64,000 bases of DNA from Paenibacillus tianjinensis (lineage in GTDB: Bacteria; Bacillota; Bacilli; Paenibacillales; Paenibacillaceae), in assembly GCF_017086365.1 (NCBI RefSeq), contig NZ_CP070969.1, positions 868,001 through 932,000 on the forward strand, in the 5' to 3' direction. Shown one piece after another: positions 1-9,800 of the stretch. Both the position numbers and the translations under genes were made by a program. Position 1 is the stretch's first letter. Each line of letters starts with the position of its first letter. The notes beneath the pieces were generated by a model, which saw only the letters and a list, made by a program, of their open reading frames with translations, searched no databases and had not been told where the DNA came from.

Positions 1-1
1 T

Positions 2-979
2 GAGCTGAACTTCGGCGGTGTGAAGCCGGTTAAGAATGTTGTCATGGTCATCGACGACTCCGGCAGCATGCAGCAAAGCGATCCAGGTAACAGCCGGTAC
101 GCAGCGGCCGAGGCACTGGTGCAGCAGATGGATAAGGATAACCAGGTGGCTGTAGTGACCTTTAGCCAGGATGCATCAGTCGTTCAGCCGCTGATCTCAC
201 TCAAGAGTCCCGAAAACCGCGAGAAGGTATCGGCAGTAATCCGTAGTCTGCAGACGACAGATGGCGGAACGAATATCAGCGGCGCCCTCAATGAGGCGAT
301 GAACGTGATTAACAGTGAAGGCCAGACCAGCCGCGGAGCCATGGTAATCATGCTGTCTGACGGCTTCAGCGAGTTTGATACGTCCAGAGAGCTGAGCGAA
401 TATGTGAGCCGCGGGATTGCTGTGAACACCATCGGTCTTGCGCTGGATGACCAGTCCGGTTCCCGCCTGCTGCAGGATATTGCCTCCGTTACAGGCGGGC
501 AGTATTACGATGTTACAGATGCGGACCGGCTTGGCGATGTGTTCCAGCAAATTTATGACCGGCTGGGTGACCGTACCCTGCTGACCGAACGCAGTGATGC
601 TACAGCAGACAGTCCTTATTACGCAGTTGTGCGGATCTTGGCACTGATTCTGATCGGCACCGCGCTCGGCATCGGTCTTGGCATTGTATTTGATAACCGT
701 CATCTGGCCAAAAGCTTCGGGTTCGGCGGCTGGGTAGCAGGACTATGTGCCGGTCTGATTCTTGAATTCGGACTCAGCGGACAATCCTTCGGCGATGCGC
801 TGATCCGCCTGATCGCTCTGCTGGTGCTGGCAGCAATCCTCTCTCTCTTCACCTATGTGGTGCCGGTAGGCGAAGGCCGCCTGTCCCGCAGGGGGAGAAG
901 AGAGGCAGCCGCTGCTGCGCCATCTTCTTCAGAGGGTTTCCATTCGCCCCGCAGAAACCGGGGCAGCAAGGGATTTTAA
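2..979 (+). CDS. VWA-domain membrane protein, 5'-truncated
   Basis: The reading frame is open from base 2, so the gene starts before the window; the GTG at 20 is internal to the VWA fold. The visible chain carries a MIDAS DDSGSM near its start, a downstream DGGTN and MLSDGF, which are the metal-coordinating loops of von Willebrand A domains. After the roughly 190-residue VWA domain come three hydrophobic segments (about nt 620-690, 718-775 and 790-860) and a short basic Ser/Arg tail, so it should sit in the membrane with the VWA domain at its N-terminal side. It is followed at 40 bp by an unknown gene and then a GTPase and a GAP1-like gene on the same strand, probably one operon. VWA proteins usually mediate metal-dependent protein-protein contacts; the partner here is inferred to be the GTPase system. 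Confidence 0.85.
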   Translation, partial: ELNFGGVKPVKNVVMVIDDSGSMQQSDPGNSRYAAAEALVQQMDKDNQVAVVTFSQDASVVQPLISLKSPENREKVSAVIRSLQTTDGGTNISGALNEAMNVINSEGQTSRGAMVIMLSDGFSEFDTSRELSEYVSRGIAVNTIGLALDDQSGSRLLQDIASVTGGQYYDVTDADRLGDVFQQIYDRLGDRTLLTERSDATADSPYYAVVRILALILIGTALGIGLGIVFDNRHLAKSFGFGGWVAGLCAGLILEFGLSGQSFGDALIRLIALLVLAAILSLFTYVVPVGEGRLSRRGRREAAAAAPSSSEGFHSPRRNRGSKGF

Positions 980-1018
980 CCGGAGTTTAGAATGTGAATG
1001 TGAAAGGAGCTTACAGAC

Positions 1019-1654
1019 ATGAGGTACGCCGAAGATAATGCCTCCGCACCGGCAATTACCGATGTGACTGCCCGGGTGGAGGACCGGTTCTGTACGCTTA
1101 GGTGGCGCTGGCCGGACGGCGTACAGGCGGTCTATATCCATAAGGCATCAGCAGAAATGCCGGATCACGGAGAGCTTCCGCCTTCCGGCATGAAGCTGTA
1201 CACCCGCGAGGAGTATAAGGCGAACAACGGATACCGGGAACGGATGGATGACATCGGCCTGATTGTCTATACCGTCTATGCCCGGCTGGAAGGCAACGGG
1301 GAGATTGTGCTGGTTCGCCAGCGGGGTGGTGCTAATCAAACGACTGTCAGCGCGGGCAAGGCGAGAATTTATTATTCCATAGTCCAGAAAAAAGCGTTAT
1401 TCGGCAAACAAAAAACGGTACATATGACGATTACCGCGGAAACGCCGGTGCCGAAGGATGTACTCTGCTACGTCAAAAAAAGAGGCGGCTATCCGGCCTC
1501 CAGGGAGGACGGGGTCCTCTTCCATTTCGTGCAGGATTTTGCTGCCGGACGGAATGCGCTCCCGCCGATTGAGATCGGCAAAGAGGACTTTGTACGGATC
1601 TTTTTCACCGACGGCCGCAAGTACGGACTGTATTATGAGCTGGTGCCGGAGTAG
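1019..1654 (+). CDS. hypothetical protein in VWA-GTPase operon
   Basis: I do not recognise a family for this 211-aa protein. It has no signal peptide or membrane segment and reads as a soluble, beta-rich protein with alternating hydrophobic strands (TLRWRWPDGVQAVYIHK near the start and VRIFFTDGRKYGLYYELVPE at the end). That is reminiscent of two fibronectin-III-like halves, but this is only an impression. ATG at 1019 is preceded by AAAGGAG with 9-nt spacing. Its place between the VWA gene and the GTPase suggests it belongs to the same complex or pathway. Such proteins are sometimes annotated by transfer as beta-mannanase-like, and nothing catalytic is visible here to support that. Confidence 0.75.
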   Translation: MRYAEDNASAPAITDVTARVEDRFCTLRWRWPDGVQAVYIHKASAEMPDHGELPPSGMKLYTREEYKANNGYRERMDDIGLIVYTVYARLEGNGEIVLVRQRGGANQTTVSAGKARIYYSIVQKKALFGKQKTVHMTITAETPVPKDVLCYVKKRGGYPASREDGVLFHFVQDFAAGRNALPPIEIGKEDFVRIFFTDGRKYGLYYELVPE

Positions 1655-1794
1655 GCCGGGGCAGCAGGCTCCTGGTGAGCGCGTTTAAGCGATCCGGTTG
1701 AGCTGTCAAAACTTAAGTTTATGCTTCCGTAGTGAGTTTTGTCCGGAGCATTTCAATGGAGGTTACGCTCACAAAACTTTAAGGAGGATGAGAG

Positions 1795-3057
1795 ATGTCT
1801 TTTTTCAGCCGCTTTATGAAGAAAAACCAGCCGCAGCCGCGGCCGCTTTTTTATGATATTGTGTGCCCTTACTGCTTCACGAAGTTTCAGCCGGAGGATG
1901 TGGTCTTCCGGGCGATGCACAGCCGTGAAGATGATGAGAACTATGCGCTCGGCGAAGATGATGCGCTGAACAAATATCGCGAGCGCTTCGGCCTCGATAC
2001 GGTGGATGATATGGAGGCAATTCTGAATCCGGCGGATATTCCGGAAGAATACCACCATTACACTGACCATGTGCTGACCGGCATTACCGACCGTTACGGG
2101 GTGCTGACGCGCAGACGGCTCTGCCCGGCCTGCCATAATGAGCTTCCTGTAACGGCAGGCAAAGTGCCGAGCAATATCATTTCGATCATCGGTGCTTCCC
2201 AGGTCGGGAAGTCGGTCTATATGACCTCGCTGATCCATACGCTGCAGCATACGACAGCCGGGCATTTTGACGCGGCCTGCATGCCGCTGAATGCCGAGAT
2301 TAGCCGTAAGTTCCGCACGCTATACGAAGAACCGCTGTTTGAGCGCGGTGATCTGCTGGCCTCGACCCAGAAGGAAAAGATGCAGGAGCCGTTTATCTTC
2401 CAGTTTGTGTTCAAGGATGAGAGCAAGCCGCCGCTGACGCTGGTATTCTTCGATGTGGCCGGTGAAGGCATGGTCGATCAGGACTATCTGGGCCTGCACG
2501 GCCAGCATATCAAGAACTCCGCAGGGATCCTGTTTATGGTCGATCCGCTGCAGATCCGCTCTATCCGCGAGAAGATCCGGATGAATTACGGGGACCGCCC
2601 AGGAGAATGGGTCTCGCAGTATGATGAGCCGCGCGATGTGGTGCTGACGATGTTCGGCGATTTCATCGCCTATCAGGAGAAGAGCAAAACGGTTATTCCG
2701 ACGGCTGTTGTGCTGACCAAAAGCGATATGCTGCATTCGCTCAAGGATGAAGATGGCGACTATATTAAATCCAACAGTAATGTCTTTAACAACTACGTGC
2801 ACCGCAAGACGCTGAATCTGGATGAATTCCACAACATTGACGGAGAAATCCGCCGTTTTATCGAGAAAGTGGACCGTCCGTTTAAGGATACGATGGATGT
2901 GTATTTTGGGAGTACCGGTTATTTCGCCGTGTCTGCCCTGGGCAGCAATCCGGTGAACCAAAGAATAGAGGGTGTGGTCAGCCCGATCCGTGTTGACGAG
3001 CCGTTTATCTGGCTGCTGCACAAGCTGAACTATATTGAGGGGAGCGACGGGCCGTGA
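1795..3057 (+). CDS. Zinc-ribbon TRAFAC-class GTPase
   Basis: This 420-aa cytosolic protein starts with a zinc-ribbon-like pair of CxxC motifs (C24/C27 and C110/C113) interrupted by an acidic insert. A P-loop GTPase domain follows: GASQVGKS at 133-140 (Walker A), FFDVAGEGM with D220 (DxxG-like switch II) and VVLTKSD at 305-311 (TKxD in place of NKxD). The layout fits the GTPases that partner with GAP1-family proteins in predicted bacterial NTPase conflict systems. ATG at 1795 has AAGGAGGATG just upstream. The stop overlaps the GTG start of the next gene (GTGA at 3054-3057), so the two products are probably translationally coupled. The GTPase assignment is firm from motifs; the conflict role is inference. 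Confidence 0.85.
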   Translation: MSFFSRFMKKNQPQPRPLFYDIVCPYCFTKFQPEDVVFRAMHSREDDENYALGEDDALNKYRERFGLDTVDDMEAILNPADIPEEYHHYTDHVLTGITDRYGVLTRRRLCPACHNELPVTAGKVPSNIISIIGASQVGKSVYMTSLIHTLQHTTAGHFDAACMPLNAEISRKFRTLYEEPLFERGDLLASTQKEKMQEPFIFQFVFKDESKPPLTLVFFDVAGEGMVDQDYLGLHGQHIKNSAGILFMVDPLQIRSIREKIRMNYGDRPGEWVSQYDEPRDVVLTMFGDFIAYQEKSKTVIPTAVVLTKSDMLHSLKDEDGDYIKSNSNVFNNYVHRKTLNLDEFHNIDGEIRRFIEKVDRPFKDTMDVYFGSTGYFAVSALGSNPVNQRIEGVVSPIRVDEPFIWLLHKLNYIEGSDGP

Positions 3058-6000
3058 ACAGATTTTCAGGGTCCAGGATTACCCAGCAGATGTATACCCG
3101 CGAGCGGCGCGGGGTTTACCGGGCAACCGAGGGCTTCGATACAATAGCCAAGTCAGAGAGTCTCGACAATAATTTTGTCAAAAAAATGCTGCATCCCTTC
3201 TGCCTCTACGATGCTCCGGCAGAGCTGACGGCACGCGGCGAAAAGAATGAGGACATGTATCCGGCCGCGCTGCATCTGTTCCATACGGAAGCGAACGAGA
3301 CGGTCATCGGACAAAGCCGCTATCTGGCGGCTGATTTTACCGGGCAGCGCAGCGCTTTTTTTGCCCATAACTTTATCGTTCCCCCGATTCGTTCGGAGGA
3401 GATTGTGGAGCATTACGGAGACTGGCTGCATGCAGATTTTGCCTGGAGCTATGAAGGGGAACCCGGGGGGACGCTGCCGGAACTTGAGGATATTCCTGTA
3501 GCGCCGCGTGAACGGCGGCCGGAGCCGCTGGCGGTACTGCGGTCACTAGGGTTTGGTGAAGAGCCATTCAAGGTGCTGCTGCAGGCGGTCATGCTCTCGG
3601 TGGCAGGAAAGAAAAAAATATACATCGCGCTGGACGTGCCGGTCAGTGAGCTGTCACGGCGCGCTGCCGAACTGACGGAAGTCATCTACAGCGTGCTCCC
3701 GTATGATTTCCGCCGCAGGCTGGGCGTGATTACGTATGCAAGTGAGCCGCAGAACCGCAAGTTTATTCACCTGACTTTTGTGGAGAAGGGCTCGCTGCGC
3801 CCTGGGGACCGGAATATCGAGAAGGATTACGTGTTTGATCTGGTCTCCGGCCGGATATTGAATGCCGATTTCGGCGGGACGCCACAGCCTTTTGCCGACC
3901 TGGCATGGAAGACGCTGAGCCAAAAGGGGAGCCTTGAGGACTTTGCCCGGTTTGCCGATGCGCTGCTGCTGGGCGAAGGGGTGGAACGCAAGCTTCAGCT
4001 TGCGCTATACAATGAGCTGGCGGTATTGTATGAGATTGAGCAGGGCAATGAACTGCTGTATACCGGGAACAAAAACGCGGTGCTGGCAGGATTGCTGTCC
4101 TACCTGAAGCCGGAGGGTGCGCTTGCGTCACGGATTCGGCTGAACGATATGTTCCTGGAGCGGTTCGACCGCGAATATGATGTGATCCGTCAAAGGGGGA
4201 TTCCCCAGCCGGAGATTCTGGAGCAGTTTAAGGAGTATTTTGCGCTGCAGGGCCATCATTACCGGGGTAAAATCGTCGATTACTTCATTAACGGCATGTA
4301 CAATTGTACCACTGCAGGCCGTGAGGATGTGCTGGCAGCGGCGTATAGCATTATCGAGAGCAATGATGAGCTGAGTGAGGCTTTCTTCCAGAAAGTGCTG
4401 GGACAGGCTGTGTTCCGCAAAGCATTGTTGGAGCCCTACATGGAATCCAGGCTGGCTGCAGCGGTGAAACCGGCGGATGTGCTGCGATTTGCCGCCCACT
4501 GGGGCCGGTTCCTGCCGGAAATGCTTCAGCAGGCCTTTGTCCGTGATGGCGCGAAGGAATATCTGCTGGAGAAGCTTCAGCATGACGATAATCCGGTTGG
4601 GGCTGTAGCGGCAATTCATGAATTTGTCGAGAAGGCGGAAAAAGAGCGGCGCAGAGGCAGCGGCCTCTACCCTGAGGCGCTGGCACTGCTCCAGGAGCTG
4701 GCGGCTGCAGCCGACCGTTCCCTGCTGAACCGGGTATCGCTCGAGGAGCTGACGCAGGAGCAGCTGCTGGATATTTCGTTCCTGCGCTACCGGGATACGG
4801 GAGAGTGGCAGCCTCCGCTGGATGCCATCAATAAGCGCAAGGCCAATGCGCTCCGCGCCGCCTACCGCTGGTTCGGTGAGGAGAATCCGGATGAGAACAT
4901 CTTTGCCGGCCTGGCTCCAAGAGAGCTGGACGACGTGCAGCTGCTCGGACGCCGCTGGCTGAAGGAGTCGCGCAATGTGGAGCCGTTTGACCGGCTGCCG
5001 CTGGCCTTCTATCACAGCAGTGAACGCGAGGGCGGACCGCTGGATTATGATGCACTGCTGGAGCTCGTTACGCGCAAGGCGGGCGGGGATAAAGAGACGG
5101 TGTACCGCTTTTTCGCCTGGTCACAGGGCAGCCGGTTGTTCACGGTTTCGAATAAGAAGCTGTGGCCGGGGTACCGCAGAGCGATCCTGAAATATTTCCA
5201 GAACAGCGACCGCGAAGCGTTCAAGAACCGGGAATTCCGCAAAACCTATGCCGCCTCCGCAGGACCGGCGCTGCAGAATGTCTATAACGAAGCCCGGGGC
5301 AAGCTGGCTTCGCCGCTGGCGCGGTGGATCAGCCGCAGCCGATTTCAACTCCTGATCACCGGCACCGTGCTGGGGATCACGGTGATTGCGGCGATCATCG
5401 CCATCAGCCTGCTGCGGCCGGACCCGGCAGACACCGCGCTGCCGGAGAGTAGTGCCGGGGCAGGCGGCAGCCAGCCGCCTGTTACGGTAGCACTCAGCAG
5501 CAGCGGGGAAGCGGCGGGCAGCCGGCTGGTGTTCACCTTCGCCGATGCGGCGGAGTGCTCCGCCTTCAAACCGGCGGAGATTGGGGTGATGTCCGGCGGG
5601 GATGTGACGGACACGTACAAGGTCACGGCGACGGCGGGCACTTGCCTCGTGCCGTCGCCATCGCCGGAGCCGGACGCCGCCGCTACTGAGGGCGGCGCGT
5701 CGGCGGCTGCGAGCGATGCAGCCGCGGGAACAGACGGCGGCGCGGCGGATAACGCTAGCGCCGGAACGGATAGCGGCGCGGCCGGGAACGCCAACGCCGG
5801 AACAGACAACGGGGACCAGGATGTCACGTCCCCTCCGTCAACCGGCCAGACCGGCGCGGCGGCTTATCAGGTCACGGTTGACCTGGAACCGGGAGCGGAG
5901 CTGGCCGCAGGCAGCATGATTGTCGCCGGTGACTACAAGCTGATTGTCCAGTCTGCCCCGGATACCGCACCTGCTCCGTCACCAACGCTTCAGCCTTCCG

Positions 6001-6074
6001 CGGCTGCTGAAGAAACGCCTGATGCTGACGCTGCGAATGGTACTAATGCCGCTGGCGATGCTGGCACCGAGTAA
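3054..6074 (+). CDS. GAP1-like GTPase-associated membrane protein
   Basis: This 1006-aa protein begins with the pattern I associate with GAP1-N2 (GTPase-associated protein 1) domains: a SRITQQMYTRERRGVYR opening followed by a beta-rich roughly 200-residue region. A long helical middle follows to about residue 755, a single membrane segment at about 763-786 (ITGTVLGITVIAAIIAISLL), and a roughly 200-residue Ala/Gly/Thr/Pro-rich tail with short repeats such as NASAGTDSGAAGNANAGTD. The large N-terminal part should be cytosolic, where the upstream GTPase is, and the low-complexity tail extracellular. Start is GTG overlapping the GTPase stop. It is the last gene of the operon and is followed by a terminator. 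The GAP1 call rests on recalled motif similarity and gene pairing. Confidence 0.75.
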   Translation: MNRFSGSRITQQMYTRERRGVYRATEGFDTIAKSESLDNNFVKKMLHPFCLYDAPAELTARGEKNEDMYPAALHLFHTEANETVIGQSRYLAADFTGQRSAFFAHNFIVPPIRSEEIVEHYGDWLHADFAWSYEGEPGGTLPELEDIPVAPRERRPEPLAVLRSLGFGEEPFKVLLQAVMLSVAGKKKIYIALDVPVSELSRRAAELTEVIYSVLPYDFRRRLGVITYASEPQNRKFIHLTFVEKGSLRPGDRNIEKDYVFDLVSGRILNADFGGTPQPFADLAWKTLSQKGSLEDFARFADALLLGEGVERKLQLALYNELAVLYEIEQGNELLYTGNKNAVLAGLLSYLKPEGALASRIRLNDMFLERFDREYDVIRQRGIPQPEILEQFKEYFALQGHHYRGKIVDYFINGMYNCTTAGREDVLAAAYSIIESNDELSEAFFQKVLGQAVFRKALLEPYMESRLAAAVKPADVLRFAAHWGRFLPEMLQQAFVRDGAKEYLLEKLQHDDNPVGAVAAIHEFVEKAEKERRRGSGLYPEALALLQELAAAADRSLLNRVSLEELTQEQLLDISFLRYRDTGEWQPPLDAINKRKANALRAAYRWFGEENPDENIFAGLAPRELDDVQLLGRRWLKESRNVEPFDRLPLAFYHSSEREGGPLDYDALLELVTRKAGGDKETVYRFFAWSQGSRLFTVSNKKLWPGYRRAILKYFQNSDREAFKNREFRKTYAASAGPALQNVYNEARGKLASPLARWISRSRFQLLITGTVLGITVIAAIIAISLLRPDPADTALPESSAGAGGSQPPVTVALSSSGEAAGSRLVFTFADAAECSAFKPAEIGVMSGGDVTDTYKVTATAGTCLVPSPSPEPDAAATEGGASAAASDAAAGTDGGAADNASAGTDSGAAGNANAGTDNGDQDVTSPPSTGQTGAAAYQVTVDLEPGAELAAGSMIVAGDYKLIVQSAPDTAPAPSPTLQPSAAAEETPDADAANGTNAAGDAGTE

Positions 6075-6092
6075 CAAGAGTAATGCAGAACT

Positions 6093-6150
6093 AAATCCTG
6101 AACCGCATGATTTTGCCGCAAATAACAGGGCAGGGCGTTCAGGATTTTTT
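6093..6150 (+). terminator. Rho-independent terminator after GAP1-like gene
   Basis: AAATCCTGAAC at 6093-6103 pairs with GTTCAGGATTT at 6137-6147 and the 3' arm runs into a T-tract. The loop is long (about 33 nt) and could fold further. It closes the VWA-GTPase-GAP1 operon. Confidence 0.7.
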
Positions 6151-6179
6151 CTGCTGCTTAGTTGGATTTCCTCCCGCTA

Positions 6180-6470
6180 ACACCGGCTTAAAAGGGTAAT
6201 GTCCACAACTAGTTGGAAATAATCCCCCTAATTATCTCTAATTCCGCCTTCTATGCTCGAAGTTGCCGAATGTAGTGGAGGAATTCCACTTAGGTACCTT
6301 GGAATGTCCATTTTCGCGGGATTAGCGGTAGTTTTTTCAACTCATAGGTTTCCTTTCGTGATTCTCATAGAATATGAAACATAGGCATAATGTACATAGA
6401 GCAAAACCGGATACAGTCAGCGCTCAGCGCACTCACGGCTAGCCGGAGAGTTATTGAAGCACCTTTTCTA
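6180..6470. other. Gene-free stretch, possible interspersed element
   Basis: No supportable ORF. It contains short palindromes (AGTGG/CCACT around 6277-6293) and an AT-rich segment. The sequence has the look of intergenic repeats common in Paenibacillus genomes, but only one copy is in this window, so I cannot show that it is repeated. Confidence 0.2.
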
Positions 6471-6499
6471 TAGACATACAGGGGAATACTAGATATGAT
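6471..6499 (+). promoter_or_regulatory. Promoter of the B12 operon
   Basis: TAGACA (6471-6476) and TATGAT (6494-6499) are separated by 17 bp, each one base from the sigma-A consensus. A start near 6506 would place the cobalamin riboswitch at the beginning of the transcript. Confidence 0.5.
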
Positions 6500-6529
6500 T
6501 ATGAATATTAAAATTTCATAGGGTTTTGA

Positions 6530-6708
6530 AAAAGGTGCGGATTCTATATCCATTGATAGAACCGCTTAAAAGGGAAGGCCGGTGGAAATCCGGCGCGGTC
6601 CCGCCACTGTGATGCGGAGCAACTCCTGCTTGAAGCCACTGTCCAGCTGAGAATACGGACGGGAAGGCCGGGAGAAGCGATGAAGCATAAGCCAGGAGAC
6701 CTGCCTTT
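6530..6708 (+). promoter_or_regulatory. Cobalamin (adenosylcobalamin) riboswitch
   Basis: This is a classic B12 riboswitch: GGTGC near the 5' end, the core GGAAATCCGGCGCGGTCCC at about 6584-6602, GCCACTGTGATG at 6603-6614, and the conserved B12 box GCCAGGAGACCTGCC at 6691-6705. It lies in the leader of the 1721-aa transcobalamin-like gene and is followed about 110 nt later by an intrinsic terminator, the usual arrangement for termination when the coenzyme is bound. It makes cobalamin the probable substrate of the downstream transport genes. Confidence 0.95.
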
Positions 6709-6814
6709 TTCACGAACGTTTCTATTCTTCGTGGGGTAAGAATGCGGAACATATGCAGATGGACTGTGGCTTACGGGTGTAATTTGCCACGGCCCTGAGT
6801 TTGTATTCTTCCCG

Positions 6815-6840
6815 GACCGCCCTTAAGAGGGCGGTCTTTA
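6815..6840 (+). terminator. Riboswitch expression-platform terminator
   Basis: GACCGCCC (6815-6822) pairs with GGGCGGTC (6829-6836), followed by TTTATGTT. It sits between the B12 box and the start codon of the first gene, so it is the likely switch that the riboswitch controls. Confidence 0.75.
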
Positions 6841-6887
6841 TGTTGTCTGCTGTACTGTAAGACCATTTTATCTATGAAAAGAGGTTA

Positions 6888-9800
6888 ATGATGAAGACGA
6901 TGTTCCCCGCCAAGTTCTTAAGACTAGGCCTGGCTTTATTGCTGGTTATCTCGATTATAGGAGCTGCTGTTGTTCCTGCCGGGCAAGCGGCATCCGCAGC
7001 CGAATCCTCTCCAGCTGCTGTGGGTACGGACACGGTTACTGATGCGGTGTATGCGGCAGCAGGCCAGATTAGCGCGACAGATGCCACTTACAAGACTGCC
7101 GAATATATTCTAGGCAGTGGCGTGACGTCTGAATGGCAAGCCATCGGGCTTGCCCAGGCTGGCTACAGGGTGCCGGACAGCTATGTCCAGTCCCTGACTC
7201 AGCAAGTGCAGACTGCCGGCGGCAGGTTCGCAAGCGTCACCGAATATGCACGTATTGTGCTGGCGGTGAAGGCACTAGGTGCTGATCCGGCGGATTTTGC
7301 CGGAAACGGTTCAACGGCAGGCTACAATCTGCTCGAACGTATCTATAACAATGAGAAGATCAGCGGCCAGACGCTGAACTATCCTGTGTATGCGCTGCTG
7401 GCACTGGATTCCGGGAATTATACCATTCCGGGCAATGCCAAGTGGACCAAGGCAGCGCTCTTGACCGAGATTCTATCCAAGCAAAATGCAGACGGCGGCT
7501 TTGCCCTGAATTCAGGTGCAAGCGAGCCGGATATAACGGCAATGGCCTTAACGGCCCTGTCCGCATACAAAAGCGACCCGGCGGTAGCGAGTGCCGGACA
7601 AAAGGCGGTAGCCTGGCTCTCGGCAGCACAGGACAGTAAAGGCGGCTATGGCGATAACAGCGAAAGCGCCGCCCAGGTCATCATCGGGCTGACCTCTTTT
7701 GGGATTGACCCTGCGGGCGTCCAGTTTACCAAAAACGGAGCAGATCTGATCGGAAGGCTGCTGAGCTTCCAAACCTCATCCGGCGGATTCATTCATAACG
7801 CGGGCGGCAGCATTAACCCGTTTGCAACCGAGCAGGGACTGCAGGCGCTGGTCGCTTATAAATTGTTCAGCGGCGGCAGCAACGGCAAGCTGTATGACTT
7901 TACGAAACCTGCGGCGCAGAACCCGCTGGTGTATGTACCGCTGGTCATTGAAGGGCCACAGGGCACACTGGGCCAGGGAAATGCTTATGCAGGAAACGCG
8001 CTCGAAGCGCTGGAGAAAGTGGCGGCCCAGAACGGGCTCGCGCTTAAGAATCCTTCCGGCAGCTATGTTACGGGGATCGGCAATGTATTCGCCGGAACCT
8101 ACGGCGGCTGGGACGGCTGGATGTATGCGGTGGTCCGCGGCGGACAGTGGCTGAATCCCGATGTAGGGATGAAGGACTTCAAGCTGAAGGACTCGGACCG
8201 GGTAGTCGTTTATTACGCGGGCAGCGATACACAGCTTGTGGAATCCGTTACCTTATCCAAGGCGCAGCCTGGGGAAGAGGAGCCTTTTACCGTCACGGTT
8301 AATCAGATTAAATGGGTCTGGGATAACACAACCTTTACGTCCAGCCCGGTAATCTCAAAGGCAGCCGGGGTAGAGGTCGCGATCGGGGATCAGAAGGCTG
8401 TTACGGATAAAGACGGCAAGGCCGAATTCACCGCAGGGGTAGCGGCAGGCGATTATACGCTGACTGTTACCGGTTATGTGGCGGGGGCAGCGCCAAAAGT
8501 TGCAAAATACACGCAGGCTATAACGGTAGTCTCGAAAAAAGTATCCGCCTATCTGGCGGTTGAAGGACCCGATGGAACGGTTGCGGAGGGTGCGCTGAAA
8601 GCAGCCAATGTGCTGGAGGCATTGAAGAAGCTGACGGCTTCGCAGAATATTCCGCTGCAAATTACGGATTCTGCCTATGGCAGCTATGTGTCCGGCATTG
8701 CCGGAATAACGAACGGAATCCGCGATGCCTACTGGAATTTCGTTGTCTTACGCAGCGGGGAATGGATCTACCCAAGCGTGGGCATGGGAGATTTTGAACT
8801 GCAGGCAGCCGATAAGGTGCTTGTCTACTTTGGCGGAACAAATACGCAGATAGTGGATAAGGTTGTGACTTCTCCGCTGCAGCCGAAGCCGGGTGAGCCG
8901 TTTACAATTAAGGTTACTCAGAAAAAGTGGGTATGGAACAATACCACTTCTACCAGTGATCCGGTGGTTTCACCTGCGGTAGGTGTACAAGTTACTCTTG
9001 CCGGTACAACCTTAACAACGGACAGCCAAGGCCAGGCTGTTGTGGAAAAAGGACTATCCAGCAAAATCTATACAGTGGCTGTTACTGGTTATGCCGGAGG
9101 TGCGGCTCCCAAAGTTGCCCGCTACACCCAGTCACTGAAGGTGGCTCCGGGCAATGTTTCGGCCCATCTGTCTATTGAAGGACCGCAGGGTCCACTGGCC
9201 GAAGGCACGCTTGATGCCTACAATGCGTTTGATGCGCTGCAGCAGCTTGCTGCTTCCGGCGGTATTCCGCTGCAAAGCACGGAGTCCTCTTACGGTATTT
9301 TTGTATGGGGCATCGGCGGGATAGAGAATGGCGCTTACAGTCCTAACGACTATTGGGGCTTCGCAGTGTCACGCGGCGGGGCGTGGATTTATCCGGATGT
9401 AGGCTTGAATGATTTTGTACTTCAGCCATCTGACAAAGTGCTTGTCTACTATACCGGTGCTAATACGCAGGTGGTCAATTCGCTGGCCGTATCGCCTGCG
9501 CAGCCGAAGCCGGGTGAGCCGTTCACCGTTACGGTGGAACAGAAAAAATGGGTTTGGAACAACACAACGTATACGTCAGACCCGGTAACCTCGAAGGCAG
9601 AGGGCATACAGGTAAGTAGCGGGGGAGTAACAGCAACAACGAATGCTGAGGGCGTGGCTTCCTTCCAGCAGGGATTGCCTGCAGGTTCGTACTCGCTGGC
9701 CGTAACAGGGTATGTAGAAGGGAAAGCACCTAATATCGCCCGCTATACACAACCGTTAACAGTAAGTGCTCCTTTCCAGGCCTCGGCGACGATTTCTGTC

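Noticed and set aside
4128..5015. 295-aa minus-strand ORF
   Set aside because: Antisense shadow of the GAP1-like gene in a GC-rich region, without promoter or ribosome site.
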